Below are positions 15,801 through 22,482 of a stretch of DNA of 33,478 nucleotides, in pieces. Both the position numbers and the translations under genes were made by a program. The stretch lies in the NCBI GenBank assembly GCA_024305105.1, contig JAMWZA010000049.1:1-33478 (forward strand), in the 5' to 3' direction. The stretch is from Marinoscillum sp. (GTDB taxonomy: Bacteria; Bacteroidota; Bacteroidia; Cytophagales; Cyclobacteriaceae). How positions within the stretch are numbered: position 1 is the first letter of the stretch; each line of letters opens with the position of its first letter. The notes under the pieces are model-generated. The model ran no database searches, was not told the origin of the DNA, and saw only the letters and a list, made by a program, of their open reading frames with translations.

Positions 15801-15993
15801 AATTTCCTCCGTACACGGTGAGTGAGTCAAGAAAATAGCCACTAAAAGCAGCACCATTGATATAGTATGGACTGCCATCGCGATGTAGCTCGTAGGTGCC
15901 ACTATTATCCACAATGGAGACTTCTACACCTTGAGCGTGCGCAAATAGAATGGAGCAAATAGCCCCGAATGTTAGTAAAATTTTTTTCATCAT
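12850..15993 (-). CDS. Large T9SS-secreted clan GH-A glycosidase (GH2-barrel-like) with tandem carbohydrate-binding-type domains
   Basis: The 1047-residue protein has a signal peptide (ending AHAQ) and a GH2-type TIM barrel over about residues 30-312. The acid/base candidate is Glu138 (WSIGNEAD) and the nucleophile candidate Glu221 (VTEWG). An Ig-like domain (about 315-425) follows, then two homologous jelly-roll-like domains (432-592 and 605-765), then a domain at about 776-955 of the DIGSVGLAGS...GSGSNIWG type found in many secreted hydrolases. The last 75 residues, from FTVFPNPV, are a T9SS type A sorting domain, so the enzyme is exported across the outer membrane. It shares barrel and Ig-like domain with the products of 29044-30417 and 30427-31770. 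It is the last gene of the locus. Specificity is unknown; no characterised family could be named with confidence. Confidence 0.85.
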   Translation of the reverse strand: MMKKILLTFGAICSILFAHAQGVEVSIVDNSGTYELHRDGSPYYINGAAFSGYFLDSLTVYGGNSIRTYSTDSSTIDLLNKADSLGVTVTMGLYAGREEDFFNYNDTAAVNAQLEDFRNYVRMYRDHPAVLMWSIGNEADASYTNYRLWDAVNDIAAMIHEEDTLHPTMTVLASAHDVDIIEIKARAPEIDILGINVYKTLDNLENQLTTNGWTKPYIVTEWGVDGTWQTDETDWNAPIELSSTSKAYIYRTRYSSYIAANPMGQCLGSYVFVWGHQNHGEVESWYSLFTVNGESTEVVEAMQYSWTGSYPAQRAPRITQMVLNGQEENDDVRLAVGSINWATVDAYDPNSDGLTYEWYVVKEGYDLDDAASGETLPGLDGLITYQDEDSIAFSAPAAKGAYRLYAVVDDGNSKIALMNIPFQVQYTTDLLMDYEGTGALLLDSSVGTYSVLANPHKETGNLTDSVGRYVAPGTDPYDKFTFSSGVAVEDAGKFKSGDFKIKMELYTDAPIGTPLQLNFHNANAATGSYPAGRNSVYKTTVPAQNEWRSITFDFYNIPDPSIGDHLVDQLVFAFDAGNSSSYTYYIDNIRIEKVSEDKLSSDIVFENYETTSVISQLSASGSYSVVANEWVESVNKTDSTSMYIRNSGATYDGLTFVNEAIDDASEYESEAKAFAINLRTAAPVGTLMQIQLRNDSMLGSSPAGRHSIYEARTLKQNEWHRVIFNYVSSPDSSVPDDLVDRMVFLMSPGVATSDTFYIDNIRAIGVNAPVPSLPEPWDNSDIGSVGLAGSTVDKYSGQVFVIQGSGSNIWGSADEFQYAYQPFSGDGEIVCQITSISPDVDDYMKAGLMFRESLSANSKHAMAYITPENGNAYQARQSTGGTCTKSSDASSIDRWLKLKRTGDLFEAFQSNDGITWALIDSSTVVMDADVYVGLAVTAHDNTKRGKATFRDIEISSGSGARMAGIKEQPVAPRFTVFPNPVTEHLYVRTGGVVGNVDIYTLQGQRLDVTYQIVQDVARIEMINLEPGVYMIRVLIDDLWVSRLVIKK
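13699..14700 (-). repeat. Intragenic tandem duplication of a jelly-roll-like domain
   Basis: Residues 432-592 and 605-765 of the large glycosidase align along their whole length. Shared landmarks in the same order are YE near the start, GTYSV versus GSYSV, SYPAGRNSVY versus SSPAGRHSIY, QNEWRSITF versus QNEWHRVIF, LVDQLVF versus LVDRMVF and YYIDNIRIEK versus FYIDNIRAIG. The units have diverged, so the duplication is not recent. They are probably glycan-binding modules. Confidence 0.8.
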
Positions 15994-16037
15994 TTATTGA
16001 ATTGGGTAAGTCCAAATCAATTCAATAAATGATGAAA
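15985..16037 (-). promoter_or_regulatory. Perfect 19-bp inverted repeat enclosing the start codon of the large glycosidase gene
   Basis: TTTCATCATTTATTGAATT (15985-16003) and its exact inverse complement (16019-16037) flank a 15-nt loop. On the minus-strand transcript the 3' arm contains the tandem start codons ATGATG (15988-15993), so folding would bury the initiation site. This gap of 95 nt is one of only two larger breaks in the locus. Likely a translational control hairpin; a transcription factor site or small mobile-element remnant are alternatives. Confidence 0.6.
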
Positions 16038-16088
16038 TTACCTTTAAAATAATGGCAGAAATCTTGAAATGAGCATCAAAAATTAACT

Positions 16089-17930
16089 TCACCTGACTGT
16101 ATTGTTCCACTGACTCATAAGAGCCTTTGATGCGGTAAGGTCATATCTAAACCTATTCTCTTCGTAAGTCTCATTGTATGTTTCGGACACAACCTCTTTT
16201 AAGGTTTGATCCTCAATATTCAAGTTGGAAATCACATTGAGCACCCTCGTACGAGCAAAGGGTCTATCCGTCCGTTTGAGCACTTCTTCCATGTATTGTA
16301 GCGCCGGCTGCTGCTTGCCAGCCAGATACAAAAGTTCTGATGCGATGGCCATATTATCCGGTGCTTCATTCGCCAACTTATTTTCGATGTACAGAAGGTC
16401 ATCTGATGTAAGGTCCATATAGCGAAATCTCAAGCCCACCAGTGCCCAATAGCGATACACAGGATCGGAAGAGTCCAGCATGGGGATGATGCGACCTTTG
16501 GATACAGCCTCATCTGTAGCCATAGATGCCACTTGAATAATGGAATCCACATCTACCTGACCACTGCGCATATGCTGATAAAAGCTTCCACTCCCTTCCG
16601 CATGATCAGCCAATAATTGCTCGGGTATAAACCCGGTATCCTTGATCTCGGAAATCCATTGGAGGTTTGCTGCTCTCATTTCAGAAAGTACGTCCAGGTA
16701 ATTCGAATCATCTGCCAGGTTATTGATCTCCCATGGATCATTCTCGGTATCATACAGCTCTTCGGAGGGTTTTGTCTGCCAAAAAACCTGCTGCACTTCA
16801 GTACATTCCCCCCTTTTACAAGCCTTTTGCCAAGAGGTTATATTGAGCGCCTTCCACAGATAAAAGAGGTGTTGTCCATAAATTTTGTAGGGATAGTAAT
16901 TGCGGATGTAGCGATACCTGACACTTCGTGTGGCTCGACTCATGTCATACCGCTCATCCATACGATCACGGAACATATGTACATATTCTGGTTCTTTGGT
17001 TTTCTTCTGACCTAAAAAGGCTCTGCCCTGCATGTACCCGGGAATGGTTTGCCCGGTGAGGCTTAGGATCGTTGGTGCCAAATCTACAAAACTGATGAGT
17101 CGGTTTACGGGAGTTCCTACGACCGATGGGCGCACGTTCTTGAACTTCTCAGGGATACGTACAATAAACGGAACCCGCGTACCGGTCTCATAAACAAATC
17201 GCTTGCTTCTTGCCAATACGCCTCCATGGTCGCTGAAGTAAAAGACGATGGTATTTTCTGCCTCTCCACTTTCTTTCAATTCTTGCAGAAGCTCTCCTAC
17301 CTGCTGGTCCATCAATGTAATTCGATCATAGTACTGCGCCCAATCATGGCGAATTTCTTTGGTATCTGGATGATACGGAGGCAAAACCATTTTCTCAGGC
17401 CTGTGTTTCAATAAAGAATCAGGCGTAAACCGATGCAATGAGCTTTCATGCGAAATACTGGTATTCACCACATGGAAAAATGGTTGACCTTCATCTCTAT
17501 TCTTGTAATGCGCCTTTAGCGAAGATTCATTCCAAAAATGGTCTTCTGTGGAAGTATTGTAATCTTTCTTCGACCTATTGGTGCAGTAGTAACCTTGTGC
17601 TCGAAGATACTCCGGGAAGAACCTAACCGAATCAGACAGTGGATAATTGCTTCTCATATGCTGATTGCCATTGGAGTTGGCGTACACACCAGTGATGATC
17701 GTATTTCTAGCTGGGGCACAAACCGGAGCATTTGCGTATGCATGAGTGTATAGGTGGCCTTCCTTGGCAAATTGATCGATGTTGGGAGTGGTGGCCAGTG
17801 AATCACCATAACACCCCAAGTAAGGACTATTGTCTTCACTGACAATCCACAGGATGTTGGGTAATTGCTGCGCTTCTGATTGCTCAATTAGCAACACAAA
17901 AGTGCAAATGAGTAGCAGCCAATTTCTCAT
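16089..17930 (-). CDS. Formylglycine-dependent sulfatase, exported
   Basis: The 613-residue protein starts at the ATG at 17930, chosen because it gives a signal peptide (to about SEAQ) and overlaps the upstream TAA by one base (TAATG); a longer frame to 17966 adds only unlikely residues. The sulfatase signature C71-A-P-A-R with following NTIITG gives the Cys that becomes formylglycine. Metal-binding residues appear in VSEDN near residue 33 and FSDHGG near 247-252. The sequence has the flavour of sulfamidase-like S1 sulfatases, followed by a helical C-terminal extension of about 130 residues. It removes sulfate esters from a glycan in the periplasm. An anaerobic or aerobic maturase is needed and is not in this window. 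Confidence 0.92.
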   Translation of the reverse strand: MRNWLLLICTFVLLIEQSEAQQLPNILWIVSEDNSPYLGCYGDSLATTPNIDQFAKEGHLYTHAYANAPVCAPARNTIITGVYANSNGNQHMRSNYPLSDSVRFFPEYLRAQGYYCTNRSKKDYNTSTEDHFWNESSLKAHYKNRDEGQPFFHVVNTSISHESSLHRFTPDSLLKHRPEKMVLPPYHPDTKEIRHDWAQYYDRITLMDQQVGELLQELKESGEAENTIVFYFSDHGGVLARSKRFVYETGTRVPFIVRIPEKFKNVRPSVVGTPVNRLISFVDLAPTILSLTGQTIPGYMQGRAFLGQKKTKEPEYVHMFRDRMDERYDMSRATRSVRYRYIRNYYPYKIYGQHLFYLWKALNITSWQKACKRGECTEVQQVFWQTKPSEELYDTENDPWEINNLADDSNYLDVLSEMRAANLQWISEIKDTGFIPEQLLADHAEGSGSFYQHMRSGQVDVDSIIQVASMATDEAVSKGRIIPMLDSSDPVYRYWALVGLRFRYMDLTSDDLLYIENKLANEAPDNMAIASELLYLAGKQQPALQYMEEVLKRTDRPFARTRVLNVISNLNIEDQTLKEVVSETYNETYEENRFRYDLTASKALMSQWNNTVR

Positions 17931-19390
17931 TATTCTTCTTTTTGAGCTCTGGTAGCATCTTCCCAATCGTCTGTTCGAAATGACGAAGCTGGCAGATAAC
18001 TGTCTTCATATAAGGTTCCTACCACCCAATTGCTCCAGGCATAGCGCACTGCCAAAGGTTGACCTACTTCTTCTGAAGAAACTAGTACGACTCTCCTATT
18101 TACAATTTCGGCTTTGGCCGGATAGAAAACATGATCCTCTCCTGCAATCTCAAATCCATTCAATTCATCATAAGCAAAAAGTCCTCGATCTACATTTTTG
18201 AATTTCAAAAGAAGTCCTTCCTCAGTTACTTCCATGGAATCGTAGACTGGAGATATTCCATCTACATATTCATACCCATATGTTTGACTTAAGGCATTGT
18301 AAAGCAAGCGATCAGCCACTTCTTTTTTCTTAGCCGGGTGAATATTAAACTCTTCGCCCGCATCCAACGTGATTGCAATACCCGAATTCGGTATCAAGTC
18401 TACACATTGAAGTTGTGCCTCTCGCATAAAAGCTGAGTTTGTATTGGTGTTAAAGGCATCTGGTTTCTTATAGAAATATGGGGCAATTTGCACAAAATAG
18501 AATGGGAAGTCCCCGATCTCCCAGCGGGCTCTCCAGTCTTTAACCATCGCAGGAAAAAGTACTTTATACAGATCTGGTCGAGTGAAATCACTTTCACCCT
18601 GATACCATAACACCCCCTTTAGAGTATAAGGAATTATCGGGTTGATCATGCCATTGAAATGTGCGGTAGGAACGATTCTCGATTTGGACATGTCAGCATC
18701 TTCGATATTCACTTCCTGAAACTCGCTAAGCGCTTCCTTACTTATCCAAGCCTGCACTCGGCTACCACCCCTTCCTGACTGAATGAGTCCTACAGGAACG
18801 TCCAAAATTTCTTGCAATTGTTGCCCGAAGAAATATCCTATGGCACTGAACTTCCATACGCTTTCTTGGGAGGCCACCTCCCAATTGGTTTCTTTACCTA
18901 CATCTTTCCAGGGAGTTTTAGAACCAAGCATTGGCACCACAAACAACCGGAGATTTTTGTTTGCTGATTTGGCAATAGCCTCATTACTTCCATGAGTTGG
19001 TTGTCCATCAAAGCCTCGTATAGGCATAACCATATTGGACTGTCCCGAGCACAACCAAACCTCACCGAAGAGGATATTCTCAAGGTTAATAGTTTCACCC
19101 TGAGATTTGATCTCAATGGTTTGCTCTTCTTTGCTTCCGGTTGTGGCAACTTCAATCTTCCAATTTCCGTCAGCGTCTGCCTTAGCCTTTATGGGATCTT
19201 CAACCCATGACACTTCCAGCGTGAATTTCTCATTAGGGTCAGCCCAGCCCCAGAGTACAACTGTGGTATTTCGCTGAAGCACCATGTTTGAAGAAACAAT
19301 GGCCGGCAAGGTGATTTTGGCCTGTGCGCTTAGCACTGCAACCAGGATCAAGCCAGTTAAAAGGGATCGTGCATTCATAAATAACCTCAT
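17930..19390 (-). CDS. SASA-type (sialate O-acetylesterase-like) carbohydrate acetylesterase
   Basis: The 486-residue protein has a signal peptide (a start at Met5, 19378, would be equally good) and an SGNH-hydrolase fold of the SASA type. The nucleophile is Ser118 in LCSGQSNM, the block WYQGESD lies at 262-268, and His351 in EFNIHPAKK is the probable catalytic base. Proteins with this name act broadly as carbohydrate O-acetylesterases, so sialate should not be assumed. In this locus it probably strips acetyl groups that block the glycosidases. It is coupled by a one-base overlap to the sulfatase that follows, and a 125-nt gap with a hairpin separates it from the sulfatase before it. Confidence 0.9.
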   Translation of the reverse strand: MRLFMNARSLLTGLILVAVLSAQAKITLPAIVSSNMVLQRNTTVVLWGWADPNEKFTLEVSWVEDPIKAKADADGNWKIEVATTGSKEEQTIEIKSQGETINLENILFGEVWLCSGQSNMVMPIRGFDGQPTHGSNEAIAKSANKNLRLFVVPMLGSKTPWKDVGKETNWEVASQESVWKFSAIGYFFGQQLQEILDVPVGLIQSGRGGSRVQAWISKEALSEFQEVNIEDADMSKSRIVPTAHFNGMINPIIPYTLKGVLWYQGESDFTRPDLYKVLFPAMVKDWRARWEIGDFPFYFVQIAPYFYKKPDAFNTNTNSAFMREAQLQCVDLIPNSGIAITLDAGEEFNIHPAKKKEVADRLLYNALSQTYGYEYVDGISPVYDSMEVTEEGLLLKFKNVDRGLFAYDELNGFEIAGEDHVFYPAKAEIVNRRVVLVSSEEVGQPLAVRYAWSNWVVGTLYEDSYLPASSFRTDDWEDATRAQKEE

Positions 19391-19436
19391 TAAACTTCAA
19401 AATATGTTTTATTCCATCAAAATCTTACACTTAAAG

Positions 19437-19463
19437 AAGGAACACGGAAATTCCGTGCTCCTT
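19437..19463 (-). terminator. Hairpin between the second sulfatase and the acetylesterase
   Basis: AAGGAACACGG (19437-19447) and CCGTGCTCCTT (19453-19463) pair in 10 of 11 positions with a 5-nt loop. It lies 52 nt after the stop of the upstream sulfatase gene. Only CTTT follows on the minus strand, so termination would be weak; partial termination or RNA processing within the locus is possible. Confidence 0.5.
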
Positions 19464-19515
19464 GACTTAATAGTATAAAGAAGTATTTTTCATCTATAAC
19501 TCATTCTGAAACCAA

Positions 19516-21045
19516 TCACTTCAAGTGTTGATAAAAACTCTCTGGATTCTCATATACGCTCAGCGTTTGTTCATTTACTGCACTAAAAGCGGCTCGATGA
19601 TTCGTCAAATCTTTCTGATAAGCCGGATCTAATGCATCATTCTCCATTTGGAGCGGCTGCTTGTTCAAATCATATATTTGCTCATTGTTGGTGCTCCCAT
19701 TGTAATAAATGCCATAATAATAATCAGCCGACACCAGCCCCATACCTGTGGAAAACTCTACTGGCACGTACTCCCGATCCAGCTTCTTTTTAGCATCATA
19801 AAACAGTGCAGAAAGATCTAGTCCCTCAAAATCAGACTGTGGGGCTACACCTGTCAAACCAAAAATGGTAGGCAGCAAATCCAATCCGTTGGAAATAATA
19901 TTTGAATCATCCACACGACCGCCATCCAAAGACGGGTGCGTGACAATAAACGGAACATGACAAACTTCATCGTAGAACAAACCTTTTCCAGCCATTTGAT
20001 GTGCACCGTTCATTTCACCATGGTCACTGGTGAAAATGATAAAGGTATCATCGCCATAACCACTGGCTGCTAATCCTTCCAAAAGTTCACCAACTTCACG
20101 GTCTATTTCCTCCACAAATTTCACATAGGCATACCGATGCAAGAGCCAATCGATAGAATCATACTGCCCACGGTAGCGACCAAATGAGGCAGCCATTCCC
20201 TCTCCCCCATCTTCTCCTGAAATAATACCCGGTTCATTGGATTGAGGCATGTAATTATCTGGGAGTGGTGGTGAATTTTGCAAGTAATAGTCTATGGGTT
20301 CGAAACCTCCAGCGCCGGTCTCCCCTTCCGGGATTCTGAGATTGGCAAGCACAGATTCTCTCAACAAATCTTGCCAGCCTCCTCCATCCGTGCGATCATT
20401 GATTTTGTCCATATCAAAGCGATTGTCTTTGATGTGCGCATAACAAATGTCATGTGGATTCATCAGTGATGCGACCATAAAGAATGGCTGATCTTTGTGG
20501 TCCACCGCATGATTTTTGAGCGTTTCGATAGCCTTTGGCACACAGTCCACACCGCGGTATTCTTTGCCATTGGCATAAACCTCAAAACCAAGATCCTGAG
20601 GTTGGAAGGCGTAATCTTTCCACCCAAAATGATCCTTACCGCCATAATAAGTTTTGTAGCCGGCCTGCTGCATTTGCGTGGCTATAGGATTCTCCGCTAC
20701 ATACTCTTTTACATCCACTGTATTGTGGTCAATTCCTTTTGGTACATGAAAACCAAAATACGTGGGTCGTTTGCCCGTGAACATGCTCACCCGGGATGGG
20801 ATACATACCGGATTGGCTACATATGCCCGATCAAAGCGTACTCCACCGGCCATCAATCGGTCGATATTAGGCGTTTCCACGTATTGATTCCCCATGGAGG
20901 AGAAAAAATTCCAATTGAGCTGGTCACTGATGATCAATAATACATTCGGTTTTTCAGGTTGCTGTTTATCCTGGTTTGTAGAAGATTGATTGCATGCGAA
21001 AGCTGCAATGAGCAGAAAACCGGGTATGTATAATCGAATTCTCAT
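19516..21045 (-). CDS. Formylglycine-dependent sulfatase, lipoprotein
   Basis: The start is set at the ATG at 21045, which overlaps the TGA of the transporter gene by 4 nt and opens a lipoprotein signal (IAAFAC, Cys18); 62 residues of open frame upstream overlap the transporter and are not credible. The 509-residue mature frame carries the signature C81-I-P-S-R, the canonical CxPSR for formylglycine, metal-site residues at ISDQ (residues 40-42) and TSDHGEMNG, and NPHDI. It belongs to the broad S1 group near choline- or iduronate-type sulfatases. It differs clearly from the sulfatase at 16089-17930, so the glycan probably bears sulfate in two settings. Confidence 0.93.
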   Translation of the reverse strand: MRIRLYIPGFLLIAAFACNQSSTNQDKQQPEKPNVLLIISDQLNWNFFSSMGNQYVETPNIDRLMAGGVRFDRAYVANPVCIPSRVSMFTGKRPTYFGFHVPKGIDHNTVDVKEYVAENPIATQMQQAGYKTYYGGKDHFGWKDYAFQPQDLGFEVYANGKEYRGVDCVPKAIETLKNHAVDHKDQPFFMVASLMNPHDICYAHIKDNRFDMDKINDRTDGGGWQDLLRESVLANLRIPEGETGAGGFEPIDYYLQNSPPLPDNYMPQSNEPGIISGEDGGEGMAASFGRYRGQYDSIDWLLHRYAYVKFVEEIDREVGELLEGLAASGYGDDTFIIFTSDHGEMNGAHQMAGKGLFYDEVCHVPFIVTHPSLDGGRVDDSNIISNGLDLLPTIFGLTGVAPQSDFEGLDLSALFYDAKKKLDREYVPVEFSTGMGLVSADYYYGIYYNGSTNNEQIYDLNKQPLQMENDALDPAYQKDLTNHRAAFSAVNEQTLSVYENPESFYQHLK

Positions 21046-22481
21046 ATGGCTTCTAATTGATGTTTCTTGTCTTGAATCTTTGTGAAAATGGCCAATCCCA
21101 TTGCTACAAAACTTACTACTACCCCAACACCGATGGACATATCCACTGGTAGCGAAAACCCTTCCGGGGCGAGTAGAATGTAGGAAACCACCACAGCCGT
21201 CATAAAAACAGATGGGATTAAAGCCAACCAATAATTCTTATTCTCACGGATGAGGTAAACGGTGACTGTCCATAATACGATGGTGGCCAACGTCTGATTG
21301 GTCCAGGCGAAATACCTCCAGATCACTCCGAAATTGACCAATGTCAAAAGATAACCCACAACAAAAAGCGGGATACTGATCAACAACCGGTTTCTGATGG
21401 ACTTCTGATCCGATTTTATGAAATCGGCAATAATGATACGTGCACTTCTGAATGACGTATCGCCTGAAGTAATCGGTGCTGCCACAACACCCAAAATGGC
21501 TAGCAAGCCGCCGAATGTACCCAATGCGCCATTGGATATTTCATTGACCATGAGCGCAGTATTATCGCCATTGCCGAGCATTTCTAAGTTCAGATCTTGT
21601 ACTCCACCAAAGAAACTCATACTAATAGCCGACCAAATGAGCGCTACTACTCCTTCGGTAACCATGGCTCCATAAAACACCTGCTTTCCTTGTTTTTCAT
21701 TGGAAATACACCGAGCCATCAGTGGTGACTGAGTAGCATGAAAGCCAGAGATTGCCCCACAGGCAATCGTCACAAAAAGCATCGGAAAGACTGGGAAAGA
21801 ATCTGGTTTGTAATGGAAATTTGAAAAGCTAGCCATGGATAGTTCTGGCACTGCCATGCCTTCTGTGAACATGGCAATAAACAAACCTACCGCCATGAAG
21901 ATCAAAGCCAAACCGAAAACGGGATAGAGCTTCCCGATGACTTTATCGATGGGTAAAATGGTAGAAAGAATGTAATAGCAAAGAATGATCATCACCCAAC
22001 CAAACAAGCTCACCGCATCAGTCATTCCCGCCAAAATTTTGGCCGGGCCAAGCAGAAAAACGGCGCCCACTATGACCATCAACACCACTGTGAATCCACG
22101 CATGAACTGCTTCACCCAATTCCCCAGATAATAACCTGACACCTCAGACACACTTTGTCCTCCGTGACGAATGGAAAGCATACCACTAAAATAGTCATGA
22201 ACGCCTCCGGCGAACAGACTCCCAAGTACGATCCAAAGAAAGGCTACCGGCCCCCACATGGCTCCAGCTACTGCACCGAAAATGGGCCCCAAACCTGCAA
22301 TATTCAAGAACTGAATCAAGAAGATCTTCCATGACGGCAACACCACAAAGTCTACCCCATCTGACTTGGAAGTGGCTGGTGTAGCGCGCTTCTCATCCAC
22401 TCCAAACACCCGTTCCATCAAGTTACCATACAGCCAGTAACCAACCACTAATACCGCTATCGAAATACAAAGTGTAATCAT
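21042..22481 (-). CDS. cstA: CstA-family transporter (carbon starvation protein / pyruvate-type permease)
   Basis: The 479-residue protein has about 12-13 membrane segments and clear CstA marks: FLNIAGLGPIFGAVAGAMWGP, GGVHDYFSGMLSIRHGG, GAISGFHATQSPLMARC and APITSGDTSFRSARIIIAD. Escherichia coli CstA and BtsT import pyruvate with protons; this is a short family form of the type common in Bacteroidota. It begins 1 nt after the GH3 stop and overlaps the sulfatase start by 4 nt, so it is embedded in the polysaccharide locus. It may import a small oxidised or three-carbon product released by the locus, or peptides; substrate is inference. Confidence 0.92.
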   Translation of the reverse strand: MITLCISIAVLVVGYWLYGNLMERVFGVDEKRATPATSKSDGVDFVVLPSWKIFLIQFLNIAGLGPIFGAVAGAMWGPVAFLWIVLGSLFAGGVHDYFSGMLSIRHGGQSVSEVSGYYLGNWVKQFMRGFTVVLMVIVGAVFLLGPAKILAGMTDAVSLFGWVMIILCYYILSTILPIDKVIGKLYPVFGLALIFMAVGLFIAMFTEGMAVPELSMASFSNFHYKPDSFPVFPMLFVTIACGAISGFHATQSPLMARCISNEKQGKQVFYGAMVTEGVVALIWSAISMSFFGGVQDLNLEMLGNGDNTALMVNEISNGALGTFGGLLAILGVVAAPITSGDTSFRSARIIIADFIKSDQKSIRNRLLISIPLFVVGYLLTLVNFGVIWRYFAWTNQTLATIVLWTVTVYLIRENKNYWLALIPSVFMTAVVVSYILLAPEGFSLPVDMSIGVGVVVSFVAMGLAIFTKIQDKKHQLEAI

Positions 22482-22482
22482 A

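Noticed and set aside
17930-19390. Sialic acid metabolism indicated by the sialate esterase-like protein
   Set aside because: No sialidase, aldolase or sialic acid transporter is present, and SASA proteins act on many acetylated sugars.
21046-21231. A 62-codon N-terminal extension of the lipoprotein sulfatase
   Set aside because: It overlaps the CstA gene entirely, and the ATG at 21045 gives a lipobox and a standard ATGA junction.
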